NCBI GenBank assembly: GCA_006937955.1
Contig: SSNP01000034.1
Coordinates: forward strand, 3,355,690-3,419,689
Source of the DNA: Pachypanchax playfairii
Taxonomy: Eukaryota; Chordata; Actinopteri; Cyprinodontiformes; Aplocheilidae
Direction of reading: 5' to 3'
DNA length: 64,000 bases
Shown: one piece after another, positions 41,331 to 53,970 of the stretch
How the letters are laid out: the number at the start of each line of letters is the position of its first letter
Numbering within the stretch: position 1 is the stretch's first letter
Notes under the pieces: model-generated
What the model was told of the DNA's origin: nothing
Seen by the model: only the letters and a program-made list of their open reading frames with translations
Databases searched by the model: none
Position numbers and translations under genes: made by a program

Positions 41331-43680
41331 AGGTCCATTTTTGTTCCTTATGAAGTTGTTCCACTAAAAAAGTAAAATTACACCACGTTTTGAAGTCTAA
41401 AACCAACATGTAAACCATAATATTGAAAATGATGGATGAAACTAAATAAAATGGAGATTAACCAGCCTTGACCAGGGTTGCAGGTGCAGTTGAAATTGTA
41501 CAAATTTGTACTTTATATCAATTTGAACCCTCAGACGGACATTTCTGACCTTTTAAAGACCAATATTGTACTTTTAAGGGAACGTTTTAAAACAATTTAC
41601 CTATAGGTACAAAAATGTTCTTGTCTCGTACCTCTATTTCTGAGAGTGTAATTGGCATTTCATAACTTACTGAATCTGGTTACTGTCTTCAGCTGCTTAA
41701 AATGTTTTTTTTATTAAACTAACTTTGAATCTGAAGTATTGATGTAAATTAGACTAGATGTTTTTATAAAACAGATGTTTGACTTTTTTTATCAACAGGG
41801 ACCGTATAAATTAAAATAAATTGAATTTATTAACATTGTATGCTATGATTCATTTCATAGGCAAAAGCAACAACAAATTTTACATTCATTGTTTGGTTCT
41901 TGTTTGGTGCTCTGTGCTAATAAAAGGCCTTTAGTAGAACTGTAATTAAAATATCTCTGATTGAGCCACATACCAAATAACTACAGTATACTTATAACAG
42001 TCATGAAGGATACAGTTTGAACCAAATTCCTGAACGTAATGAAAGAAAAAGTATTTATAGCTAGTAAGCCATGCACTTCAGTGATCATTTGTTTGCTGTC
42101 AGCAGCCAAGAAACAGAACTTCTTCTAATTACACCTCATGCCTTCTGAAGTGTTTCTGGAGTATTTCCAGGACTGCAGCACTCAGAAAATTACACACAAA
42201 CTGCAAATTATACCCAACTTCCTAATGAGCTCTGTTTACACATTATTCCGTGGTTCATGTAATGCATGATGGAAGCAGGTCCAGTCACATGGTGTAATGA
42301 ACCACATCGTGGAGATGTAGCACCACTATCCACAAATCCAATCCAGAGATTGCCAGAAGTTGACCTTTCACATATGTGGTATGAAACAGCAGAATGTCCA
42401 CATCACTCTTGTGACAGAAAACTCTCTATTTAGATGAGAAGCGTACCAGGAGACAACAGCCCCCTTTGAGTAGCTATTAAAAATGTTAACAAGCTGAAAC
42501 ATGAAGCAACCACAACTTATAATCTGATTAACTTTTACCTTTTCCTTCTCACATACAGCTATGATAATTAAAAAGTGCTTGAAAAATAGGAGACCCACTA
42601 TAGTCCAATGGTTGATAAAGAGTTAACAAGTTTATCTGCTGTCTCTGGAGAGGGAAGGACACACCGAGGTGTTGAGCCTAGGTTAAGTTTCCAAATGGGC
42701 TTTGGCAGGTTGATGTATGGTGTTTCTACTCACCTTTGTTCAGAAAGATTACATAAAATATCAGCTGTGATCTGTCACTTTAGCATTTAAGCTCCAGGGG
42801 CTGCAATGCAACACAAAGCAGCCCAAACTGTTGTGATGCAATGCAGCAGGAAAAGTGTCCTAACTAACTTTGCGTACAGCCAGATGATTAGACACAATCT
42901 GCTTGAGGGCAGGAAGGCATCTGTGCACCCCGACAAAGTCTTAGTACTCAGCAGTTTTGTTACAATCCAACTGTAAATTTACACACTGTGCACATGTACT
43001 AAAGCAAAAGTAGTCAGTGAAGCTCAAATTTGAAATCAGAGGTGAAATGCAAGTATCTTTGAAAATTATTTGGAATTCTTGCTTTGAAGTAAGCATGCCA
43101 ATTTTAACTGTTTTCCTACAAAAAGCTGACTAAACATTTACTTATAATGCTGATTCAACACAAAATGTTACGAAAAGTGCCATATACTGATTTTAATAGC
43201 TGGTTAAAATAAGAGTGTGAGAAAAACTAATGATACATTCTAAAAGTTTCTGCCGTAAATAGACAGAAAATAGAAAATGAACTGCTTTGCAACTCCGAGA
43301 GAGCTTCAAAAGATCCATAAAAATGAGTAATGGTGCAACACAGACAGGTTTGTGTCTAATCCCTCACCTTTTCTTTCTCTGTGACTGTCAGTCACTCTTT
43401 ACTTCACATTTCTCTACCCTCTTCCTTCCTTCTCTCATATTATCTCTTTTATCCAAGTGCACCATTAATTTCAAAGTCATCATTCAGATGGCAATGAAAA
43501 CTATAAAAGATTTGCCTCTTCTGTTGACATTTCAATATTCATGATAGGCTATCCATCTTTCTTCTTATGGAAATGACTATTTCTGGTGACATTTCCAAGT
43601 CTTTCAGTGCAGTTTGAGCTACATTTGAAAGTCCAATCCAAATGTCCAACCCTATCTTTTTGTGAACTGACACATCCAAT

Positions 43681-44177
43681 ACTCACAAAAAAGTTTGGGA
43701 TATTTGGCTTTAAGGTGAACTGTATGTATGATAATAAATCAAGAAAATAGGGTATTTAAGTAGAAGGACATAATAGTGATTTCCTCATCTCAAACATTTT
43801 ATTCAGGTCTCAATAACAAAGTGTTTTTCCATTCCAGTCCTCAGGACTTTGCTGCTCTTCCTAAAATCCACAATCATCTCCTTTTGTCTCGTTCCCATTC
43901 CAGATGAGATGATTGTTCCCACATCAGGACACAAAGCGGTCCACCAAGTCTCTGTCCTCCAGGTGATGATCAGTTTATAGGTGTTGTCTTGGTCTCATGA
44001 TGTCAAAATGTGAACGGCATGATGAGGAGGACTGTTTGAACAGCCATGTCCAATGTTGAACAGTTTGACATGTGCGTTCAAATGTCATATTAAATTCAAC
44101 TTTAAAGTTTAATAGTGTATTTTAGGTTTATTCTGGAATTTTACCCGAAAGCAAAATATCCCCAACTCTTTGTGAGT
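43681..44177. mobile_element. Deleted Tc1/mariner-like element with captured LINE-like segment
   Basis: The left end ACTCACAAAAAAGTTTGGGA and the complement of the right end ACTCACAAAGAGTTGGGGAT are inverted copies, flanked by TA on the left and TA a few bases out on the right. Inside (about 43790-43900, minus strand) the text translates to MIVDFRKSSK, resembling a non-LTR reverse transcriptase motif. No transposase remains. A related fragment is at 6320-6626. Confidence 0.55.
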
Positions 44178-46348
44178 GGTGTAAATAGTACTTTCATTTT
44201 CATTTTCCAACCTTGGCCTTCATCACACAAATATTCAGGATAATATTGTTTATGGCTGCTTTTATTTCTTCTGTAATGATACCTTGCTGCACCCTGAGCC
44301 ATGTTGTCTTGATTGGGGCTATTATAAGACCACCCTTATGATGTGATTTTAGCAATCAGCAAAAATCCTGAGAGCTCTGAATCAGCGGCCCACAGAGGAG
44401 AAATGATTTCCTTGCAGTCGTGCAGTCATGGCCTGCTGACGCCATCCAGATACGTTCATTAATCACTCCAAAACACACGAACAGAAATACACATACAGTC
44501 AATCCATTCAGGCAAACACATACACATTCTGCTGCTGCATATTCTGGGAAGCCATAACCTACTAAAATAATCTGAACAATAACAAACTTTCTCCAGGCCA
44601 ACTGTTTACAAATAACTAGGATTTTTACATTAAAAACTGTAATGAGCAACACAAACTGTGCAACTTTGAGAAGATCCTGAATCATCTTGTGACATACTGG
44701 CTGACAATATGTAAATGAAAGTAGTGCGTGCAGAACCCTCGAGGCTTTCCCGGGTGCCCACATATGGTTGCGGTGAACATTTACTCATGCGGATCATGTG
44801 AATAAAGCTACATGCCAAGTTGTACAGATGCTACCAAAGTCACGTTTAGAGTTTTTCAGAAATAAGACCAAAATTATAAATAATTGTAGTTTAATTCAAA
44901 GAAAAGCTCAAAGTCTGTCAAAACAAAACTTTCCTTTGAGTTGCAGAAAAAGATAGAACAGAATAGTGCTTGGATTCTCAATATTCACCAGATTGAGAGA
45001 ATCTGTAAATATGCTCGAAAGCTGCAGAATAAATTACAAGTAAAGTCCAACCTGCTGAGGATGCAGACAAGTGACTGTAAATTTATTTTTATTTGACTGA
45101 TTTCTACTGTTTTAACTTTTTTTTTTCTCTGTGAGATTTTCAAACATTATGTGTGTTGTTATTAATAACAGTTTTAATGTAATAGCTATTTAAATCTTTT
45201 GTGTACAATAAAAGGAAACGCCCACAGTTTACGTGACAAAAAAGTTGATGTTAGAACTTTATGAATCTCATAACCTGTGAAAATTTCTTTTTTATTTTTA
45301 TCCATTAAATCTACAGACTTCAAATTCAAACTTGAGTTTTCAGCATTCTTTACATATTTTTGTGTTCTTCATTGCTTTCTATCTAGCACAACCTAAAACA
45401 GGAAAATAATGATTTTAATTGTTTAGTAATTTTGCCCTTTTATTAATATAATACAATTCAGATTTTTTTAAAATCCACAATTCACATTAAAAATCCTCAA
45501 AAATTCAACTTGAAATCAAAGACATCCTGCTACAAGGGTTTTGCAAAGGACACCAAAGAAGAGGAACACAGCTGTGGACACAGTTTTTAAAAAAAGAAAA
45601 CTAAAGTACAGGTAACGGTGTGTGAATCAATCTAAAGAAGCACAAACATAAAGACAAAGTGAAAACATACTGATGTGTCTTTCACTCAGATGAAAATTGC
45701 AGAAGAGCAACTTTAGCCTTTCAACACAGATTTCATTTGCAGCTAACCTTGAGCTGCAAGATGGATTCTCGTGAGATTTGGAGTTTTCCAAACCCACGAA
45801 AAGCCATCTTGAACTGCTCCAATTAAACCGTCCGACTCCAAGCCACTGGTAGTTTGGACCAATCATGTCTTAGCATTGTGCTTTGGGTTCAGGTATGACG
45901 ATAGTAGCAAGTGCCCATTAAAACAAACATGGCTGCGCCGGTGGATGTCCGTGTAAAAGCGGCTATTTAATCTGTTTTAGGACTAGAGACAATTTCTTTA
46001 TTGAAAAATGAGCAAAGGTAAGAACTTTGTGCATTTCTTGGTGGTGCATTTCGATGTGTGTGCTTTACTACCGACTGGATTTGGCAAGAGCTTGATTAAC
46101 TGTGATTGGCTAAAGACAAATAATGGTAGATGGGAACTTTCTGGCGCATCCTCCAATCAGCACAAAATATTAAACCAGACGGCCCTCACTTTTCAGATGA
46201 TTTCTACAGTAGCAGTTCCAGATCGATGTGTATCCCCAACTCGACACGGGGCTACACATTGATCTGAAAGAGCCAGATTATTTGCAGTGTGACTACTAGC
46301 TCTTTATTGACCACTAGATGTCAGTAGGATTTACCCATTATTCCTTAA

Positions 46349-46789
46349 AGAGGCCCTTCCATTAAAAACAATTTTTCTGAGGTTTCTGTTGAATATTTTA
46401 GCTCCACAGGTGTTCTTACCTTCATAGTGGGTGTGAAAACAGGTCAACAACTTCTCTTTCAGTTTTAATCTCTCAAACTACTCAGGTGGCGATAAAACCC
46501 GAGTTCGAACAGCCTGTATTTGTTTCGTCACAACTGCTTTGCTAGTTAGTATTCATCAGCTCCCGCAGTTAAAACCACGCCTAGCATGCTGCTGGCTAAA
46601 AGCTGTAGCATAAGACGAAGATGAATATTAATGAGCTCCTGACGGAACCAGACGAGTTTTAATGCAAACAGATTGAAAGGTCTGTTAATCAGGTTTTCCT
46701 GACATTTTTTAGACATAAAATGTTTCATATTACTGGTTAATACTTAAGATATAACCACAAAGTCCTGAAATTTGTATGAAATGACCTCT
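46349..46789. mobile_element. TTAA element family B, complete short copy
   Basis: 441 bp between TTAA (46345-46348) and TTAA (46790-46793). The ends are AGAGGCCCTTCCATTAAAAA and, complemented, AGAGGTCATTTCATACAAAT. Compared with the other copies it lacks the middle segment with GTAGCAAACAGGAAG. No coding frame. Confidence 0.8.
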
Positions 46790-47077
46790 TTAAAGAACAC
46801 TTGTCATCAATTTGATTTTGCACATTTATTCAAAAATATTTACTTCCAGACAAAATTCCTCAGCTGTTTGCATGAACTTCACTGTGTCGCAGAGGGAGTA
46901 ATGATGGAGCCTGCAGCAGCTACAATCAAGCTAAAGGAAGGGCATACAGTGAACAGCATGCGGATCCATCACAGACAACATAGAGATAAACAAGACAAAC
47001 CCAGACTCAAACCTGAAGCTTTGGTCAGTTAAAATCATCAGGAAACTTCACATTCTGTACAAGTTCATAGAATGTGT

Positions 47078-47116
47078 GTGTGGAGGGAGGGGGGGAAGGG
47101 GGGGTGGGTGGGGTGC
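47078..47116 (+). repeat. G-rich low-complexity run with quadruplex pattern
   Basis: Text such as GGAGGGAGGGGGGGAAGGGG followed by GGGTGGGTGGGG gives at least four G-runs of three or more within about 30 bases, a pattern able to form a G-quadruplex. There is no gene nearby except the sv2c intron itself. Confidence 0.7.
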
Positions 47117-48471
47117 TTGACAGAGAAAGGCCACAAAGCTGATTTCCTCTATGAAATCCTTGTTCAGAAATCCCAAAATTGAAAACAGCATTTTAGAACG
47201 GCATTAGAAACATATATAGAGAGTTTCCACATGAAGAAGCAGGCTGAGGACTTTAAACACACATCCTCAAGAGACTTTACAAGTTGTGTGTGTGCCAGTG
47301 GAGGGGAGATTTAAATGAAAAGTAATGAATATACACGACATTAAACATGAGCTTCGTGCCTTCGAGCCCAGTGATTCACGAAACACAAATGAAGGGCAAA
47401 AACACAAATTCATATATTAACAGATGCTTTGATGTAAAGAAACTACCAAACAACCCAGCGTTTAATGTGGGATCTCCTCCTGTTGAGCACCCACACACAA
47501 ACACACACAAACACACACACAGCTGTCTGATTGCTTGTAATGGCTGTGAGGGTTTACCGACTACTGGAGCTTGGCCAGCTGTGCAGCGTTCCCTGTGTGA
47601 GCGCTCAGCTTTTGATTTGATAGAAACTTTGTGTATGTGTGTGTGTTGGTCTGTATGTATATTCCAATGCTCCAAGCTGTGTGTGTGTGTGTGTGTGTGT
47701 GTGGAGGCGGGGGGGGGGGATCCTGTAGCTTTAGAGCTTTAGTAAATGTTCATCTTTTTCTTTGCTTTAGCCACAGAGATCCTGATAAACTTCATAGGCT
47801 TGGATTTTTTAAGAATTTTGTAATGAAGACAGATGACCATTATCTTCTTCATCGGACTTTTCTCAATTAACAAAATCTACTTACAAAAATCTTTCAAAGC
47901 AGTAGTTTCAATCCACTGAAGTGGAGTTCTATTGAAAGGTCATAAAAAACTATTATACCTGTTGCAGATAGCTCAATGAACAGTTTCAGTTTAGAGAAAT
48001 AGAGATTAGTTCAGATTGATGCACTTACAGCTAGCTAAACACAGCTAGGACCAGACAGGATTTCTGGTATCTTAAAAATAAACTCCAATGTCAGACATGC
48101 ATTGTTCATGGGAACCTTATCTTGTAAATGTTTACATCCCTGTCAATCTTGCATTGACTCTATTTCTTTGTTTCAGTTAAAAGGTCAAAACTAAGTCACG
48201 CAATTCAACCTACAATTTGACAGAGGAAAGTTTTCTCTTATACAGACTTGTTGTTCTTTTCCAGTGAATTTAATACTTTTGGTATTATAGTGTAACATCA
48301 CCATGAAAGGAGCGTGTTGTCAAACCTTTCTGTCTTTTACATGAATAAACTGGTTATATCAGGGTTTTTACTGTCTGGCAAAAACAAGCTAAATCTCTTT
48401 TTGAATTTACAGTTAGGTTATGGATGAAATTCAGAAAACACAGTTGGAGGAAGTTAAGTAGACTAAATGAA

Positions 48472-48607
48472 TTAAATCAAACACAGATGATACATGAAGG
48501 CTGAAGGCAAACACTAATTTCCTGACTCCACACATATATATTCAAATGGAACTATTATCCCATCTGGCAGCTACCTTGAAGCAGACACCTGGTCAGAATT
48601 TCTAGAG
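48472..48607 (+). repeat. 135-bp direct duplication, copy 1
   Basis: It shares with 49383-49517 the stretch TAAATCAAACACAGATGATA onward through GGCAGCTACCTTGAAGCAGA to CTGGTCAGAATTTC, with scattered substitutions. The copies are 911 bp apart. Confidence 0.85.
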
Positions 48608-49046
48608 TGAAAGCTTTATGCAAAACACTTAACATTTAGCTGTAAGTACCTGTTTAGAGTATATAATGTTTGTCTCCTGCACGTTCCTTCAATCCACTGC
48701 AGGGGCTTTTCATACTCTACACAGCACTATTTATCTACATGTTTTACTTGCATCATTGTTTAGATCTTTCCATGTTTTTAGAGTATTGCGTTTATTGTAT
48801 GTGTTTGGGAGAACATACATGTTTATAGTGTCAAACATAAAAGTACAATTCTGTTGCGTTTCATTTGTTCTTGGAAGCTGAGATTTTAAACTCAAAGTTG
48901 GAAAAATGAACTGGAATGGGACATGACTGCACACCTGTGCACATCATAAAGACATGGATGAGAGAGTTTGGTGTGGAAAAACTTGACTGGCATGCACAGA
49001 GTGGCCCCCTGCCCCCATCATCATCACCACACACACACACACACAC

Positions 49047-49337
49047 AAGTGTGTTTTGGTATCCTTATGGGGACCGTCCATTGACTTCCATTGATTTTAG
49101 TAACTAGATTTATACCTAACCCAAACCCTTTTACTAACCTTAACCATTACTGATCTATAACTAACCCTAAGACTAACTAAAACTCTATTCACACCATACC
49201 TATAAACCTAACCCCTAACCCTAAAAAGGGGAGTCCCCCTCATGGGGACCAGGCTTCGGTCCCCACAAGAACCCCCGGACCCCAGAAGGATAGTAAAAGT
49301 CAGGAAACTGGTCCTCAGGAGGTCAGAAATACAAACC
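49047..49337 (-). repeat. Inverted copy of the 290-bp unit of the 7.5-8.5 kb array
   Basis: The complement matches the array core end to end, from ACAAAC...TCAGGAAACTGGTCCTCA to GGGGACCGTCCATTGACTTC, and is flanked by CA runs on both sides. It lies between the two copies of the 135-bp duplication. Confidence 0.9.
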
Positions 49338-49382
49338 CCCCCCACACACACAGTCACGCATCAGTTGTAAAGTCACAATGAG

Positions 49383-49517
49383 CTAAATCAAACACAGATG
49401 ATACATGCAGGCTTAAGGCAAACACTTATTTCCTGACTTGACAAATATCTATTCAAATGGAACTATAATCCCATCTGGCAGCTACCTTGAAGCAGACACC
49501 TGGTCAGAATTTCCAGA
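49383..49517 (+). repeat. 135-bp direct duplication, copy 2
   Basis: Second copy of 48472-48607. It differs by small substitutions (for example ATGCAGGCTTAAGG versus ATGAAGGCTGAAGG), so the duplication is not very recent. Confidence 0.85.
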
Positions 49518-50511
49518 GGGATGAATAGGAAATTTTAGGAAACCTTTATTATACTCAGAACTAATCTGTCACTTTCCTCCCACTTTGTTCCACTACCATC
49601 GCTTTCAGTCTAGTAGCTACTCAGCTGCGCCATGGGGTTGAGAGCAGAACGGATCATGTACAGGAAGGAGCATCAATCACCGCGGAGTCTTTTGGCGCAA
49701 GTGGCGTCCCATAATTAGATTTTTTGGGGGGATGTCTTACTGCCTGCAGATCCATCCTCAGAGCGAGGCGACGTCACGGTAAGCTGTAGCTACTGTAAGA
49801 TCTCCGCACACAGTGGCTGCACGGAGCAGCGGCTCCGAGCAGCAGATGGATTTGTTGCTGCTTTGTGCAGCTCACTGCAGATTCACTGTGACCGCAGGTG
49901 CGCCTCGGAGGACGGGAATGCTCGGGGTTGCCTCACTGTGCAACTCATCTTATTGATCAATCAGTGTGCAACCACTCAGCACCTCCGGCCCCATCACCGC
50001 ACGCACGCGTGCACGCACGCATACACACACACATACAAACACACACACACCGGCTGTTGGAGTCACAAAATGTAACTCATTTATGCTTTTTCGCCGCATT
50101 TCTTGAAAACTTTTGACCATAAATAGCTCTGACAGCACACGGATGAGTCACACAGGACAGACAAAATGAGCTCGTGATAAAACAAACAAACAAAAACCAA
50201 AGGCTTTACTAATTCAACATTTGTAATGGACCAGAAAAGAAAAAAGTTCCCTAAACTTTTCCGTCAATCATGATTAAAAACTCGTATATTCTTTTAATAT
50301 TTTTGCGCTACATGTGATTTGTAAAGTGCAGTGAATTGACGGGCAGGTAGATCCTAAATGTTTGTTATATGTTTGTAAATTAAATAACAAACGAGATGCG
50401 ATCTATAAGAAAATACAGTGCAGATGAAGATGAAGTTATAGCTGATGGTATTTAATAGGAAAATAAATAAATGGGTTGCTTACAAGTTACAGGGAGCAAA
50501 AGCGCACCTAC

Positions 50512-50738
50512 CGAGCTCGATGAGTCTGAGAGGGTGAGTTTCCTGATTTCCTCCCCTAAACGGTCACAGAGGTAGAAGACATCGCACCGAAATTCCCTGT
50601 AAAGCTACTCCTCTCGGTCGATGCAGAGGATTTTCTGCTGCAGTCCAGGGAAGACGAAAGGGGCTGAGGGGAGGAAGCGTGAGTGTGGAGGAGGGGAAGG
50701 AGGGAGGGAGGGAGGGAGAGAGTAGTAGTAGGCAGACT
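50512..50738 (-). other. sv2c: Probable non-coding first exon of sv2c
   Basis: On the minus strand a donor-like CGAGCTCG|gtaggt sits at 50512/50511. About 30 bases after the TATA-like box there is an initiator-like TCAGTCT (A at 50738). The interval is pyrimidine-rich (CTCCC repeats, 50697-50719 on the other strand). SV2 genes are known to have a non-coding first exon before the start-codon exon. No transcript evidence is available here. Confidence 0.45.
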
Positions 50739-50764
50739 GAGATCAATAGCAGGTCTGCATCCGC

Positions 50765-50772
50765 TTAATATA
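50765..50772 (-). promoter_or_regulatory. sv2c: Candidate TATA box of sv2c
   Basis: Minus strand TATATTAA, 34 bases before the initiator-like A at 50738. The surrounding 49.7-50.8 kb is richer in CpG than the rest of the intron and upstream DNA (for example the CGCACGCACGCGTGCACG run near 50000), fitting a promoter region. Confidence 0.4.
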
Positions 50773-50779
50773 CACCACT

Positions 50780-53220
50780 ATCTGACAAGAGCGCAGCGAT
50801 GCGGATTACATGCTGTATGAGAATAAGAAGCTTCTGAAACGGAGCTCCTGGGAAGAAGTTTGGCTACAGAGTGCTGAATGGGTCAGTAACTGATCTGGAA
50901 ACAGTGGACTCAACTGACTAAATCAGTTTCACTGATAACAAACACTGGAATTCAATGTATCTGGGAAAACACTGTGACATGCTTTTAGGTTAATCAGTTT
51001 TCTTAACTAACTGATGTTAGAAAATTCTATCCTGGATTTGAGTTTTAGTTTTTGAACACAGACACATGTTTTATTACAGAAATAGTAACGGGATAACTGT
51101 TCTGCAGAACCTCCTGAGCTCCATTCTTACAAGAACATTCATTTCCTTTTTACTTTTTTTTTTACGAGTGTAAAAAGATCCCAGTTAAGGTGAAGAAAAT
51201 CTTGCTTCTGCCTCCCTGATGGAGTAATACACCAAAACCAAAAGTCATGGTTGAATTTCAGGAATTCTATTATTATGGTGCTCTAGTATAGACGAGTCTA
51301 AAACTGGAAAAATGAAAGTTAATGAATATCCTAATGATACTTACATTATTGTCTTTTATACTTGTTTTAAACACAGAGGCCTTTAATTACTTTCAATACT
51401 ATTATATGTGGAAGTTGTTTGTATTTATAAGATATCAGCATATACATGTGCAAGTGGCTAGTGGTGGGGCCAATGGGGTGGCCCGGAATTGTATCAAGGT
51501 GGCTGCTGCCCCACCTGCTCCCCCCTCTTGAATGCCCTAATTTCATGATGTAATATCTCTGTGGTGTGAACTTTTTATGTTTTTCATAAATTTTGCCTAA
51601 AAGCCTAATATCCCTAACTATTGGAGTAGTGTGTGAAAAGGTTTAGTGAGCGGAGCCGTAATGGTAGCTACAGAGCCATGGTTAATGGAGGAGAAGAGAT
51701 GAATATTAATGACAGTTGTCGCTTTTGTGTCAAAAACCTGCGAATACGAGGTGTCATTGCACACTCGGTTCACGTATTTGACCGCCCCAAGCAAAACCGA
51801 AGAAAACACAGAAGTCAACACTTCATCCACAGCCGAGTCCGCCATGTTGAATGTTGTGCTCTGGGTGGAAAACGCTAGTTCCGTGTTTTCAGGATGACGC
51901 ACAACAAAGGTGATATGTAATTGGTCCGTCCAAAAATTTGAAGCGGAAATGGTCGGGTGCGGCTCCGGTGTCAGACCCTTTTGCATTTGAACATAATGCA
52001 GGAGGATCTGATTGGTCAGGCTAAGTCATTTTGATGAACCTCTGCATCTCGTATGGAAACACTTGATTGGAAAGCAACACAGAAGGTGGTAAAAACCTTC
52101 CAGTGAATCTTTGGAATCCTTCTGAGCAAACCATTATCTCCAAAAAAAAGAAGATGATGCCACCTCTTCATCTAGATCGTAAATCAGCCTTCAGACGCAA
52201 TGAGAATTGCATAAATAAAGACATAAAAATGAATGATTTGAATGACTTTTTCTAATTTTTGCTGTTCATCTTCAAATCATCACTGTAATTTCATTCAGTA
52301 ACCCAAACATGCACGAGCAAAAGAAAACATGTCTGCACAATTATATTGAGCCTTTTTGCGATGCTGTCTCGGTAGCCTGCACACAGTATTTGAGAGGGTG
52401 TCAACGACTATCAAAAAACGTGAAAAGACTTCAGTCTAAAGACCCTGCCTGAAAGCAATCCCCAAAAACCGACACCAGCCCTATTCAGTGTGCCTGGAGA
52501 AGGGCCATTATGAACACAAGTGAATGAATACTCATCTCTTTCATTCAGAAAATCGTCCTTATGGAATCAGGCTCAGATAAAAAAAAAAAGAGGTTTGGGA
52601 GGAAAATGAAGGAGTTTTTAAAGCATTTGTTTATATGAATATCATCCTCCTTATCATAAAGACAAGTTTTCACCCTGAATAATTCCTCTTAAAATGTAAC
52701 ACATAATAAAACCAGTTTGAATTAAAGTTTTCTGTGATATTTATTAATGTGAGAATTCACCACAAAACATCAAAAGGTGATTCTATTTCCAGATACCTGC
52801 ATTTTCATTTGTCAGAATCTAAAGTTACTGTATAATTTGCCAATAAAGACAAATTTTGTTCACTCTGTGATGATTTCTGTGTGTAATGATCTAGAAGGCA
52901 CGTGAGCATGGCTGTGGCTGTGGGGCAGCAGCAGATAAACACATGTTATATCTAAAGTTAAGTAAAAACTGCACAGAAGACTCAGCTGACAGCTGCAGTA
53001 TCTGCATGAAGTTTAGCAGTGCCCACTAGTTTATAAGTATAGATATAGAATTTTGCTCTGCCACCATGACCACACCGTTTGTCTTAGAGTCATCGTTTTT
53101 TATTTAACATGCACATGTTAGCTGTAATTTCACAAAGATTCAGGTTCATTTGTGTTAGCAGTTATGTGAACAACATCCATGAGAAAGACAAGCTACCTCC
53201 TGTGATCAGTGTGCACTCGA
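50780..53220. other. Upstream intergenic DNA, no clear feature
   Basis: No gene recognised. The block 51620-52020, with CGGAGCCGTAATGGTAGCTA and complex GC-richer text, looks like a repeat but I could not find its ends or another copy. The overlapping frames on both strands there are probably chance. Confidence 0.5.
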
Positions 53221-53224
53221 TTAG

Positions 53225-53420
53225 ATCTGTTAAAAACAGCTCTATCTCACAATGATGAAGAATCCTGTAAAAAACTCCTGGATCCAGATTGGATCCGGAT
53301 CACCCCCAAAACCTACTTAGCCTACTTCTTTTTTGGAGCATTCCTGACCTTTCCTGAATATTTAATCAAAATCCATGCAGAACCTTTTGAGTTATCTTGC
53401 TAACACTCAGACAAATTGAC
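53225..53420 (-). repeat. Fragment of the 9636-9912 repeat family, inverted
   Basis: It contains CTGGATCCAGATTGGATCCG, GATCACCCCCAAAACCTA and CAAAATCCATGCAGAACCTT, the complement of the GGGGGTGATC and ATGGATTTTGAT words of that family. A shorter piece is at 57780-57900. Confidence 0.5.
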
Positions 53421-53720
53421 AAATCCTGGTGAAAACAACTAGTTTTAAACTCAATGTAGTCCCAGCCTTGGGCTCCACTGACAATATCCAACTTTTCATA
53501 AAATCCACCAAAAAGCATGTGAGTATTGAGATAACTCTGCTACCATTGAAATACATGAAAAATGGCTCTTGTAAGAGGGTTAAACCAAGGTTAATTATCT
53601 TTCTTTGCACAAAAGAGTGAAGAGCTGCAGAATAGTAGGAGGAGGAGTATTAGTCAAAGGGGGTGGTAACATATGAAGGCTAGAACGAGGAGATAGGAAG
53701 TTTAAAATTTTGATAGGCTC

Positions 53721-53946
53721 AGGCTGTGGCTCAGTGGGTAGAGCGTTTGTCTCCTGAGCGGAAGGTTGGTGGATTGATCCCGGATCCCGCCACCACACGT
53801 CGAAGTGTCCTTGGGCAAGACACTGAACCCCGTGTAGCCCCCTGATCCGCATATCTGGTTGTGTGAGTGTCAGCCCCTACCCTCTCCTCCTTGTGTACAT
53901 ATTGGGCTGTGTGAATGGGTAAACATAAAAAACTTGTAGTGTGAAA
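53721..53946 (+). repeat. tRNA-derived SINE, 5' part (split by hAT)
   Basis: The A box TGGCTCAGTGGG (53727-53738) and the B-box region GGTTGGTGGATTGATCC (53764-53780) are spaced as in a tRNA-derived promoter. They are followed by TGTCCTTGGGCAAGACACTG and GGCTGTGTGAATGGG, typical of a widespread fish SINE. Its 3' end is displaced to 55649-55714 by a hAT insertion. Confidence 0.85.
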
Positions 53947-53970
53947 TAGGGTTAAAAGTGTTAAAACATA

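Larger units (their letters stand above)
40366..50511 (-). other. sv2c first intron (10.1 kb)
   Basis: It lies between the proposed non-coding exon and the start-codon exon. It holds the 27-bp hairpin (41260-41330), a mariner-like element, a family-B element and a duplicated 135-bp segment, all listed separately. I see no gene in 41650-43680, 44180-46344 or 46800-48470. Confidence 0.5.

Noticed and set aside
47347..47742. 131-residue plus ORF
   Set aside because: It runs through CA/GT microsatellites, has no recognisable domain and lies in an sv2c intron.
49863..50138. Short ORFs rich in His/Thr or Val/Cys near 50 kb
   Set aside because: Translation of CA/GT and CG/CA repeats near the sv2c promoter.
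51618..51986. 122-residue minus ORF overlapping an 81-residue plus ORF
   Set aside because: No recognisable domain and no splice or promoter context; likely a chance frame in an unidentified repeat.
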